Origin: JAFGPJ01 sp964612465
Lineage (GTDB): Bacteria > Planctomycetota > Phycisphaerae > Sedimentisphaerales > Anaerobacaceae
DNA length: 64,000 nucleotides
Direction: 5' to 3'
Assembly: GCA_964612465.1 (NCBI GenBank)
Contig: CAZTDF010000002.1
Span: forward strand, 1 to 64,000
A program made the translations under genes and the position numbers. The notes under the pieces are model-generated. The model worked only from the letters and a program-made list of their open reading frames with translations, had not been told where the DNA came from and did no database searches. Of this stretch, positions 54,401 through 61,897 are shown one piece after another; the first letter of the stretch is position 1; every line of letters begins with the position of its first letter.

Positions 54401-54886
54401 ATAAGGCACCGGCAACCGTTTCGGCAGACCGCCGGCCTGCTGCACGGTGAACAATTGAGCCTGCCTTCCCAGTCCTCCCAGTCCGTTCATTGCGAACAGG
54501 AGCTGGTTGTCGAAAGAGAAGTCGCACAGACGCTCGCCGCTGGAATGATAAGTTACCCGTTGCGGGATTCCTCCATCAATAGCTACTGTGTAGATATCTA
54601 AGTTACCGTCATAGTTGCCGCTGAATGCAATAGTGCGTCCATCCGGACTAAATCGCGGGAAGGCTTCTCCACCGGGAGGACTTGCCAGCGGGGAGGCTAT
54701 TCCGCCCGATCGCGGAACCACCCAGATATCGTCAGCATAAACAAATACGATATGAGTTGAGCTGACATCCGGGTAACGCATCATGCCGCCATGGGGCTGC
54801 ACATCGGCGCCGGCTGTGAAAGAACAAAAAATCGATAACATTAAGAACAAGCAGAACAGCGGGAATTTGGTGAATACTCTCATCAT
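51446..54886 (-). CDS. Tricorn-type protease (S41 family)
   Basis: A 1146-residue exported protein with a leader of about 27 residues. TolB-like six- and seven-blade propeller segments (W-S-P-D-G-K-W-I-T-Y-L-S-D) fill the first half. A highly charged Asp/Glu/Lys/Ser linker of about 80 residues (about 560-640) interrupts the second propeller. A C1/PDZ/C2 core follows, with G-Y-V-I-A-E-M-I-S-E-V-N-A-G-H-T-Y (His region) and N-G-E-S-G-S-G-G-D-I-F-P-Y (nucleophile Ser region). Tricorn degrades peptides released by other proteases. Here export suggests use on extracellular or periplasmic peptides. It converges with the thioredoxin gene. Confidence 0.92.
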   Translation of the reverse strand: MMRVFTKFPLFCLFLMLSIFCSFTAGADVQPHGGMMRYPDVSSTHIVFVYADDIWVVPRSGGIASPLASPPGGEAFPRFSPDGRTIAFSGNYDGNLDIYTVAIDGGIPQRVTYHSSGERLCDFSFDNQLLFAMNGLGGLGRQAQLFTVQQAGGLPKRLPVPYGGYGTISGDGQWLAYTPRNRDFRTWKRYRGGWASDIWLFHLSNHTSKKITDWEGTDTIPMWHGKKIYYLSDAGQNHRLNIWCYNIETSERKQVTNFKDYDVKWPSNGPGPNGEGEIIFEYNTKLYLLNLTGEQAIPVNISIPGARPKLRPIRKDVSRRLSDWHLSPNAKRVLVESRGDIWSLPAKNGTPRNLTRTSGFAEREPSWSPDGKWITYLSDESGENELVIRPTDGQGKPETVTSMGAGYRYQPSWSPDSKWMVFTDNESKFYLFDVEQRQVRYFDRINITGWNWGVPMHFSWSSDSQWLTYNKPNMDNMNVIMIYNVLKDESHQATGGMFMDYLPTFDRKGDFLYFFSQREISQPKYADTGLTFTYQDTAVLHALPLRKDVSNPFKAKSDEEEADKDEKDKEKDKDKDDDSGEKHQGEDPNDVDSRESENNSSDDEKSCESADPNDEKENDKKDKDKEKPKPVEIDLENMEMRAFRVPIKRGRFGYIGINDKNHIIYLRRGEESALQYFDPNSEKREEKTILKKVNFVQMTPDGKKLLVRSEGKTGIIDAKPEQKLENLVVSRPMKVMIQPRQEWRQIFVDAWRFMRDYFYDPHMHRVDWPAVRKQYEAMLDDCVSRRDVGYVIAEMISEVNAGHTYYGGGDVDSGPSQSIGYLGVDFELDQGYYRISKLYEGGIWDTDARSVLDDLDEKEKEQCKYIFKVNGIPVDTSRAPWAAFEGLAGQTVTLTVGANPNPEEATNVVVKLLGSESNLRYRHWIESNRQHVEKESGGRIGYIHVPDTANRGQRELFRQFYGQMNKDALIIDERWNGGGNIADRFIELLNRPIYLHLFERYENDWRVPTLSHQGPKCMLINGESGSGGDIFPYLFRKAGLGKLIGMRTWGGVIGISRNPSLIDGARLTVPFITFYETDGTLTMEGHGVDPDIEIIDDPELMVDGGDPQLDAAIKHMLDEIEKNPYVPAKRPPYPDRSGMGILEEQK

Positions 54887-55427
54887 AATAATCCTTTATT
54901 AATTGGGTATTGAATAATATTGGTTTTATATTATGTCAGATAACTTGCATATTGAACAGAATAAAAAAAGGATTAAGGAATATTACAGTTGAGTAGTCCA
55001 TCGTCATCCAGCCACAGGCTTTAAGGCACTATACTTCCATTTTACCTCTTTGGGGATAGATAAGAGTTCGAAATGGGGCTCAAATTTGGAAACTTATCCC
55101 GACGGGAGCAGATTTATGCTTGCTGGGTTCATATTATTCTTCTCTTTTTGTATCAATATTCAAAATGAAGCTCGAAAACAACAGATATGGCAACACAGAA
55201 ATAATTGATGCTACCTAAGTAATTATAGATAAATAGCTTAAAGATACAAAGACGTTTTGGTAATGACAATAAAATGAGCGATTAAGGCTACTAAAATATA
55301 GTAAATGAACGAAAATAATACGAATAATTATAAATATTGTGAAAGTTTTCACAAAAAATACTCGACTTACATATTTGTATGTCGTATACTTCTGTTATTA
55401 ATGATATATGGTCACGATATTAATTGA
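54887..55427. other. AT-rich promoter region upstream of rex
   Basis: About 540 bases without a gene, very AT-rich. The part next to rex holds a perfect Rex operator and, after it, AT-rich sequence suited to a promoter (TTACAT..TATGTCGTATACTT). The left part probably contains the promoter of the tricorn-type protease gene. Confidence 0.6.
55337..55354. promoter_or_regulatory. Rex operator
   Basis: TTGTGAAAGTTTTCACAA matches the Rex consensus TTGTGAA-N4-TTCACAA at every defined position. It lies 75-90 bases before rex itself. Rex bound here at low NADH/NAD+ should repress the whole rex-hydrogenase operon, and NADH should release it. Confidence 0.92.
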
Positions 55428-56093
55428 ATGAGGAAACATGATATTAATGGGAATAGCCTTATGCAAAATAGAGCTCGTATAGTCAGATTGTTTCGATATA
55501 GGAATGTAGCAAGAAAGCTGAAAGCGTTGAAATATATCCGCGTTTTTTCGGAGAATCTGGCAGATGCCGTCGGAGTAACTTCCGCCCAGGTACGCAAAGA
55601 TTTTTCTCTTTTCAGCATATCCGGGAACCGGCGCGGCGGATACAACGTAAAAGAGGTCATTAAGCAAATAGAAATGGTTTTGGGTAAAGGAACGCTGCAA
55701 AAGGTTATACTGGTTGGGTTAGGAAATATCGGAAGGGCGTTGTTGCGATATCCGGGTTTTGAGAAGGATGGCATAAAAATCACAGCGGCGTTTGATATTG
55801 ATCCGGCAAAAGTTAATAGAGAAGGTAATATACCCGTATTGCCATTAAGTGAAATGGGCAATTATGTAGAAAATAACAGCATACAAATTGGCATTATCAC
55901 AGTTCCGGATTATGCAGCTCAGCAGGTTTTTGAGTTGATGAAGTCAACGGGTATCAAAGGAATTCTCAATTTTGCTCCGATATGCCTGCAGGAATCCGAA
56001 GAATGCATCGTCAACAATATTAATCTTGAGACCGAGCTCGAAAGCATAATTTATTATTTAAAGACAAGAAAGAAACGGAAGCCGAACCAGTGA
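55428..56093 (+). CDS. rex: Redox-sensing transcriptional repressor Rex
   Basis: A 221-residue (or 210-residue, from the ATG at 55461 after GGGA) Rex protein. The N-terminal winged helix shows S-E-N-L-A-D-A-V-G-V-T-S-A-Q-V-R-K-D-F-S, and the Rossmann domain has V-I-L-V-G-L-G-N-I-G-R-A-L and A-A-F-D-I-D-P. Rex senses the NADH/NAD+ ratio. A perfect Rex operator stands upstream, and the operon encodes an NAD-linked hydrogenase, so this is autoregulation plus control of hydrogen metabolism. Its stop overlaps the GTG start of the histidine kinase gene. Confidence 0.96.
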   Translation: MRKHDINGNSLMQNRARIVRLFRYRNVARKLKALKYIRVFSENLADAVGVTSAQVRKDFSLFSISGNRRGGYNVKEVIKQIEMVLGKGTLQKVILVGLGNIGRALLRYPGFEKDGIKITAAFDIDPAKVNREGNIPVLPLSEMGNYVENNSIQIGIITVPDYAAQQVFELMKSTGIKGILNFAPICLQESEECIVNNINLETELESIIYYLKTRKKRKPNQ

Positions 56094-57934
56094 GCACCCA
56101 GTCGTTAAAAAAACGAATTTTGTTATCGTTCTTCATGATTATAGCGGTGATATCGTTATCGATCGTACTGCTGGGCTTCTATATTATCAAGGCGGATATA
56201 ATGGACCGCGCTCAGCAAAAAGTTAGAAATAATCTGAGAGCGGCCCGGTCGGTTTATAACGCAGAAATTAACAGAATAGGGGATGCGTTTACGCTGGTTT
56301 CTTTTGAGGATGAGTTAGACAAATTAAAGCAGAAGATGAATCTCCATTATCTTCAGTCGGTAGATAGGGCTGACATCGAGAATGTTCGAAGCGAGATTGT
56401 ACGCGCTGCATTTGAAAAAGGCCAGAGTATCGGGGGAACAAGACTTATACACGGCGAAGAACTGATCCGTCTGAATGGGGGCATGCTCGAGAAAACCAGA
56501 ATCGACATAAAGCCGACGCCGATGGCGATGCCAAGGAACAGAATGACATTGGATAACGTTATGGCGAAGGAATATGCGATGCCGGTCTGCGATGATGACG
56601 GTCGGGTCAGCCATGTCGTGTATGGGGGGAGAATTATCAATCGCGACAATGAGCTGGTGGATCGAATTCGATATCTTGTTTTCGGAGATGAGCAGTATGA
56701 CCGTCAACGCGTGGGAACAGTTACGATATTTCAGGATGATACCAGGGTTGCCACGAATGTGATGAACCAGGAAGGCAAGCGGGCGATCGGTACGAGAGTA
56801 TCCGCAGAGGTGTATATGGAGGTTATCGAAAAAGGCAATGTCTGGAACGACAGGGCGTTTGTGGTCAATGCCTGGTACAAAACGGCCTATGAGCCGATTC
56901 GAAATATCAACAGACAGATCATCGGCATCCTTTACGTGGGGACATTGGCGAAGCCCTTCGACGACATGGCGAAGAAGGTGACCATTGTTTTTCTTGCTAT
57001 TATAACCGGTGCGGCGGCTCTGGCGATATTGCTGTCGTTTGTTCTGGCTTCGCGGATTTCACGCCCCCTGACACAATTAGTCAAGGCCGCACACAAGCTA
57101 TCCAGCGGCGACCTCGGTTACTCGGTTTCGACAGAGACGGGTGTTGGCGAGCTCGATGAAGTAGCCGAGTCTTTCAACATGATGTCTAAAAAGCTGGACG
57201 AGAGAGAGCAAAGTCTGACGATATCGAATGAGAAACTGACAGCGGCCAATAAAAGCTACCTCGATTTAATCAGTTTCGTCTCGCACGAGCTAAAAGGTAT
57301 TCTTGCTTCAACGGTAATGAACGCGTATGCGGTTCGAGATGGTTTGCTGGGTATGGTTAACTTCAAGCAGACAAAGGCCCTCGATTCGATTACAAGGAAC
57401 CTGGATTATCTGGAAGCCACGGTCAGGAAATTTCTGAATCTCGGAAGGATCGAAAAGGGGGAGTTGTCGGTCAACAAGACAAAGGTCAATATCAGAAAGG
57501 ATGTCTTTCAGCCGTCGATCGAGTCATTAAAAACAATTGCGATTAGAAAGAATATCAACTTCACGAATGAAATTGATCCTGAGCTTAGTGTAAATGCCGA
57601 TTTGGACCTGTTACAGGTGGCGGCAAACAATCTCGTCGGCAACGCCATTAAATACGGGACTGATGGCGGTGATATATTGTTGAAATCTCGAGAGACGGCG
57701 GACTTTATAGAAATCGAGGTTTATAACGACTCCGTGCCGATACGTAACGATCAGAAGGACAAGCTGTTTCACAAGTTTTCGCGCTTAGGTAACGACGAGA
57801 CAAAGAAGGTCAAGGGGACCGGGTTAGGGCTTTATATCACCCGGCAAATCGTCGAGAACCATGGCGGCAGAATCTGGGTGCAGCCGCGAGAAAAAGGAAA
57901 TTCGTTCATTTTTCAAATTGAAAGGGGCCAATAA
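56090..57934 (+). CDS. Membrane sensor histidine kinase
   Basis: A 614-residue kinase starting at GTG within the rex stop (GTGA). Helix 1 (about 11-32) and helix 2 (about 300-325) bracket a large extracytoplasmic Cache-like sensor domain. HAMP (about 325-378), a HisKA domain with F-V-S-H-E-L-K-G and an HATPase with N-N-L-V-G-N-A-I-K-Y-G and G-T-G-L-G-L-Y follow. No response regulator lies next to it in the window. It stands between rex and the hydrogenase genes, so it may signal hydrogen or redox status; similar kinases accompany HndABCD-type operons. Confidence 0.93.
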   Translation: MSTQSLKKRILLSFFMIIAVISLSIVLLGFYIIKADIMDRAQQKVRNNLRAARSVYNAEINRIGDAFTLVSFEDELDKLKQKMNLHYLQSVDRADIENVRSEIVRAAFEKGQSIGGTRLIHGEELIRLNGGMLEKTRIDIKPTPMAMPRNRMTLDNVMAKEYAMPVCDDDGRVSHVVYGGRIINRDNELVDRIRYLVFGDEQYDRQRVGTVTIFQDDTRVATNVMNQEGKRAIGTRVSAEVYMEVIEKGNVWNDRAFVVNAWYKTAYEPIRNINRQIIGILYVGTLAKPFDDMAKKVTIVFLAIITGAAALAILLSFVLASRISRPLTQLVKAAHKLSSGDLGYSVSTETGVGELDEVAESFNMMSKKLDEREQSLTISNEKLTAANKSYLDLISFVSHELKGILASTVMNAYAVRDGLLGMVNFKQTKALDSITRNLDYLEATVRKFLNLGRIEKGELSVNKTKVNIRKDVFQPSIESLKTIAIRKNINFTNEIDPELSVNADLDLLQVAANNLVGNAIKYGTDGGDILLKSRETADFIEIEVYNDSVPIRNDQKDKLFHKFSRLGNDETKKVKGTGLGLYITRQIVENHGGRIWVQPREKGNSFIFQIERGQ

Positions 57935-58294
57935 GTGTCAACGCCTTTGGATATCTTAAAAAAGAAGAGAGCCGAAGCAGTCAGCAGAATCGTAGGCAAA
58001 GGATATTTATCTTCGAAAAGAGTCTATGTCGGAATGGCTACGTGTGAGATCGCTGCCGGTTCGAAGGATGTGATGGAAGTGTTTCGAGATGCGATCACAA
58101 AAGGGGGCCTGACGGATGTATATTTAAGCCAGAAAGGTTGTGCCGGCAGGTGCAATCTTGAGCCGACTGTCGAAGTCGTAGAGGTTGGAAAAAATCCCGT
58201 CAGGTACGGAAAAATCAACAGGGAAAGAGCCCATGAGATTATTGAAAGACATCTCAAAAAAGGCCAGGTGATACAGGAATGGATTATAGATTAG
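57935..58294 (+). CDS. hndB: Thioredoxin-like [2Fe-2S] subunit (HndB-like)
   Basis: A 119-residue soluble protein starting at GTG directly after the kinase stop. The core is a thioredoxin-like ferredoxin fold with V-G-M-A-T-C-E-I-A-A-G-S-K-D-V and Q-K-G-C-A-G-R-C-N-L-E-P, the pattern of HndB of the NADP-reducing hydrogenase of Desulfovibrio. It probably carries a [2Fe-2S] cluster in the electron path of the hydrogenase complex. Only three cysteines are in the usual places (about 37, 69, 73), as in other HndB-like proteins where I recall the same. Confidence 0.85.
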   Translation: MSTPLDILKKKRAEAVSRIVGKGYLSSKRVYVGMATCEIAAGSKDVMEVFRDAITKGGLTDVYLSQKGCAGRCNLEPTVEVVEVGKNPVRYGKINRERAHEIIERHLKKGQVIQEWIID

Positions 58295-58306
58295 AGGTAA
58301 ACAGCC

Positions 58307-60097
58307 GTGGTAGATGAATATGTTGTAACAATATGTGAAGGAACCGGTTGTATCCAAAAAGGTTCGACTCGGCTCCTTGATTTACTCAAAGAACAACTCA
58401 GGAATGATCCGCTTGAGCAGAAAGTTCGCCTGGCGCTTTCCGGTTGTCTGGGGATGTGCGATAAAGGCCCGATTATGGTGGTCAATCCGGGTTATACGAT
58501 CTATGGAAGGGTGACGGAGGATGATATTCCGGAAATCCTGGAACAGCATCTAAGGAAAGGCAATCCAATTGCCAGGTTGGCGATCCAGGAAGACCACCTT
58601 TTCAATCGATTCTACCGCGTTTTCGGTGATGCCAAATTCTTCGGCAGACAAATGCGAATTGCCCTGCGTAACTGCGGCATTATCGATCCTGAAAGCATTG
58701 ACGATTATCTGTCTCTGCGTGGTTATGGGGCCCTGGCGAAGGTCTTGACAGATATGAAGCCTGAAGAAGTGATAGAGCAAGTAAAGAAATCCTGTCTGCG
58801 TGGACGGGGCGGCGCGGGTTTCCCCACAGGGACGAAGTGGGAGTTTACGGCCCGTGCCGGAGAGGGCGACAAATACGTGATCTGCAATGCCGACGAAGGC
58901 GATCCCGGTGCGTTTATGGATCGCAGTGCGATCGAGGGCGATCCTCATTCCGTTATAGAAGGGATGATAATCGGGGGCTATGCAATCGGGGCAAAGAAGG
59001 GTATCGTCTATATCAGGGCTGAATATCCTCTTGCGATTCGGCGGCTTGAAAGGGCCATCGCTGATGCCCGGCAGCACGGTTTTCTGGGCGAGGATATTCT
59101 GTATTCCGGTTTCAGCTTCGACATTGAAATCCGTCTCGGAGCGGGCGCGTTTGTCTGTGGTGAAGAAACGGCTTTGATTCATTCGATCGAGGGAGCCCGG
59201 GGCATGCCGAGGCCTCGGCCGCCGTATCCTTCAGTAAGCGGTCTTTTTGGCCGGCCGACGTTGATTAACAACGTCGAGACCTGGGCGAATATTCCGGTCA
59301 TCATCATGGATGGGGCCGATTGGTTCAGTTCAATCGGTACCGAGAAAAGCAAAGGGACAAAAGTCTTTGCCCTGGCGGGAAATGTCGTCAATACGGGTCT
59401 GATTGAAGTACCCATGGGGACGAGCCTGAGGGAAATCATTTATGACATCGGTGGTGGGATACCCGACGGCAAGGCGTTCAAAGCCGTTCAGACGGGCGGG
59501 CCTTCCGGTGGTTGTCTGCCTGCCGAATTTCTCGATACTCCCGTGGATTACGAATCGCTCGCGCAGGCCGGGTCTATCATGGGTTCCGGCGGCATGATTG
59601 TCATGGATGAAGATTCCTGTATGGTGGATATCGCCAAATTCTTCCTCGAATTTACACAGAACGAATCCTGCGGCAAGTGCACGCCGTGCAGAGAAGGCAC
59701 TAAAAGAATGCTCGAGATACTGACGCGTATCACACAGGGACAGGGGCAACAAGGTGATATTGAAAAGCTCGAGCGCCTTGGAAATATGATTAAAAAGGCC
59801 TCACTGTGCGGCCTCGGGCAATCGGCGCCGAATCCCGTTCTTAGTACGATTAAAAACTTCCGCGAAGAATATGAAGAACATATCGTGCAAAAGAAATGCC
59901 GGGCACGGGCATGTACGAACCTTTTGACGTATGAGATTACGGATAAATGTGTCGGATGTGGTGCGTGCAAGAAGGCCTGTCCGGTCAAGGCTATCAAGGG
60001 AACGGCCAAGAACATACATACTATAGACCAAGAAATATGTATTAAATGTGGGGTCTGTTTTACGACCTGCAAATTTGACGCGATCGTCAAGAGTTGA
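58307..60097 (+). CDS. hydB: NAD(H)-binding flavoprotein subunit of the hydrogenase (HydB/HndC)
   Basis: A 596-residue NuoF-like subunit starting at GTG, eight bases after AGAGG. An N-terminal thioredoxin-like [2Fe-2S] domain (C-E-G-T-G-C; G-C-L-G-M-C) is followed by the FMN/NADH domain (G-R-G-G-A-G-F-P-T-G, C-N-A-D-E-G-D-P-G-A-F), an SLBB-type part, the [4Fe-4S] motif S-C-G-K-C-T-P-C-R-E-G and two C-terminal ferredoxin clusters (C-V-G-C-G-A-C-K-K-A-C-P, C-I-K-C-G-V-C-F-T-T-C). This full set is typical of HydB of electron-bifurcating hydrogenases. It overlaps the region before hydA. Confidence 0.95.
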   Translation: MVDEYVVTICEGTGCIQKGSTRLLDLLKEQLRNDPLEQKVRLALSGCLGMCDKGPIMVVNPGYTIYGRVTEDDIPEILEQHLRKGNPIARLAIQEDHLFNRFYRVFGDAKFFGRQMRIALRNCGIIDPESIDDYLSLRGYGALAKVLTDMKPEEVIEQVKKSCLRGRGGAGFPTGTKWEFTARAGEGDKYVICNADEGDPGAFMDRSAIEGDPHSVIEGMIIGGYAIGAKKGIVYIRAEYPLAIRRLERAIADARQHGFLGEDILYSGFSFDIEIRLGAGAFVCGEETALIHSIEGARGMPRPRPPYPSVSGLFGRPTLINNVETWANIPVIIMDGADWFSSIGTEKSKGTKVFALAGNVVNTGLIEVPMGTSLREIIYDIGGGIPDGKAFKAVQTGGPSGGCLPAEFLDTPVDYESLAQAGSIMGSGGMIVMDEDSCMVDIAKFFLEFTQNESCGKCTPCREGTKRMLEILTRITQGQGQQGDIEKLERLGNMIKKASLCGLGQSAPNPVLSTIKNFREEYEEHIVQKKCRARACTNLLTYEITDKCVGCGACKKACPVKAIKGTAKNIHTIDQEICIKCGVCFTTCKFDAIVKS

Positions 60098-60108
60098 GGA
60101 TATTATCG

Positions 60109-61884
60109 ATGGCAAAAAAGATTGCGATTAGCATTAATGATAAAGAGTACAGCGTAACGGATGACCAGACGATTATGCAGGCAGCCGATAAATGCGGCTA
60201 TCATATCCCGAGATTGTGCTACCATCCGAAGCTTTCCATTGAGGGAGCCTGCCGGGTGTGTATCGTCCAGGTCGAGGGCATGAAGAATTATGTCGCTTCC
60301 TGTGCTTATCCGGTTGCTGATGGGATGAATATATATACGAACACGAAGCAATTGCGTCAGGCACGGCGTGATATTGTCGAGCTTCTTCTTGATAACCATC
60401 CGGAGGACTGTCATACCTGTGAGCGTGACGGTAATTGCGAGCTGCAGAGACTGGCTTACGCGATGGGAATCAGGCATCGACATTTCTCCGGCGAGCGCAA
60501 GCATTATGAGAAGGATTTATCTTCGCCGTCGGTCATCAGAGACCCTGACAAATGTATTTTGTGCGGACGCTGCGTGAGAATGTGCAGCGAAATTCAGGGC
60601 GTTAATGCGTTGGGCCATGCTAACAGGGGTTTTCATACGGTAGTTATGCCCGCCTATGATATGCCTTTTGCCGAGAGCGTGTGCACGACATGCGGCCAGT
60701 GTATTAATGTCTGTCCCACGGCGGCGTTTGTGGAAAAGAACTACACGCAGGAATTATTCGAGAAGCTCAACGACAAGAGCCTGGTTAAGGTCGCCCAGGT
60801 TGCACCGTCGGTTCGCGCCGCGATTGGCGAGGCCTTTGGCCTCGAGCCGGGCAGGAACATGGAAGGAGAGGTTGCATCGGCACTTCGAAAACTGGGCTTT
60901 GATTATGTGTTCGATACGCAGTTTTCCGCAGACCTGACAATTATGGAAGAGGCAAGTGAATTCCTGGAACGCCTGCAGGAAGGGGGCAAGCTGCCGATGA
61001 TCACTTCCTGCTCCAGCGCCTGGATGAAGTATATGGAACAGTTCTATCCAGAGCTGATCGACAACGTCTCGACGTGCAAGTCGCCGATGTCGATGGGCTC
61101 GGCGATGGCCAAAACCTATTTTGCAGACAAGATCAAGACCGACCCGAAAAAGATTCTCAGCGTCGCAGTGATGTGCTGCACTGCCAAGAAATATGAGGCG
61201 GCGAGACCCGAACTTAGCGTAAACGGGCTGCAGGCGACCGACATAGTCGTGACAACCAGAGAAATTGCCTGGATGATAAAGTCGGCCGGGATTGATTTTG
61301 TCAATATACAACCGGAGGAGTTTGATGCTCCTTTGGGACTTTCGTCAGGGGCGGGAGCGATTTTTGGCGTGACCGGCGGAGTAATGGAGGCGGCTCTGAG
61401 AACGGCCTACGAACTGTTCACCGGAGAGACATTGATCGATATCGAGCTCGATGATATCCGAGGTTTTGATAAGATCAAGCAGGGTAAAGTACGCATGGAC
61501 GGCAAAGAAATCCGGGTGGGTGTCGCCCATGGTCTGGGTAATGCGCATGCCCTGATGGAAATAGTAAAAAATGAGCCGGATCGTTTCCATTTTGTGGAGA
61601 TTATGGGCTGCCCCGGCGGCTGCATCGGTGGCGGCGGCCAGCCTTACGCGACAGCCAATTCTATCCCGCTTGACGAAGAGTGCCTCCAAGCTCGTGCTAA
61701 TGCCCTCTATAGCAGTGACAGGAAAAAAACCATTAGAAGAAGCCACGACAATCCGGAAGTACAGCGGCTTTATAAGGAGTTTTTAGGCAGGCCGTTAAGT
61801 AAAAAATCGCACGAGTTGCTGCATACTCATTACAAGCCGAAAGAACCGCGGGGGATTATCGCCAAAGTAGCCAAGGTTGTTTAG
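60109..61884 (+). CDS. hydA: [FeFe] hydrogenase catalytic subunit (HydA/HndD)
   Basis: A 591-residue protein. Residues 1-80 form the [2Fe-2S] domain (C37, C48, C51, C65), then a His-Cys3 [4Fe-4S] domain (H97, C101, C104, C110) and two ferredoxin clusters (C149-C159, C192-C202). The H-cluster domain begins near 230. Its loops read T-S-C301-S-S-A-W, V-M-C356-C357-T-A-K-K-Y-E and E-I-M-G-C-P-G-G-C-I-G-G-G-G-Q-P. The first two depart from the common T-S-C-C-P-x-W and M-P-C-x-x-K-x-x-E. It makes or uses H2 in complex with HydB, HydC and probably the HndB-like subunit. The ATG follows GAGG at ten bases. Confidence 0.95.
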   Translation: MAKKIAISINDKEYSVTDDQTIMQAADKCGYHIPRLCYHPKLSIEGACRVCIVQVEGMKNYVASCAYPVADGMNIYTNTKQLRQARRDIVELLLDNHPEDCHTCERDGNCELQRLAYAMGIRHRHFSGERKHYEKDLSSPSVIRDPDKCILCGRCVRMCSEIQGVNALGHANRGFHTVVMPAYDMPFAESVCTTCGQCINVCPTAAFVEKNYTQELFEKLNDKSLVKVAQVAPSVRAAIGEAFGLEPGRNMEGEVASALRKLGFDYVFDTQFSADLTIMEEASEFLERLQEGGKLPMITSCSSAWMKYMEQFYPELIDNVSTCKSPMSMGSAMAKTYFADKIKTDPKKILSVAVMCCTAKKYEAARPELSVNGLQATDIVVTTREIAWMIKSAGIDFVNIQPEEFDAPLGLSSGAGAIFGVTGGVMEAALRTAYELFTGETLIDIELDDIRGFDKIKQGKVRMDGKEIRVGVAHGLGNAHALMEIVKNEPDRFHFVEIMGCPGGCIGGGGQPYATANSIPLDEECLQARANALYSSDRKKTIRRSHDNPEVQRLYKEFLGRPLSKKSHELLHTHYKPKEPRGIIAKVAKVV

Positions 61885-61897
61885 CAAGGGATAAAAA

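Noticed and set aside
60095..60097. TGA at the end of hydB as recoded codon
   Set aside because: hydB already has its full set of clusters and the bases that follow are the binding site and start of hydA; no hairpin of the right type.
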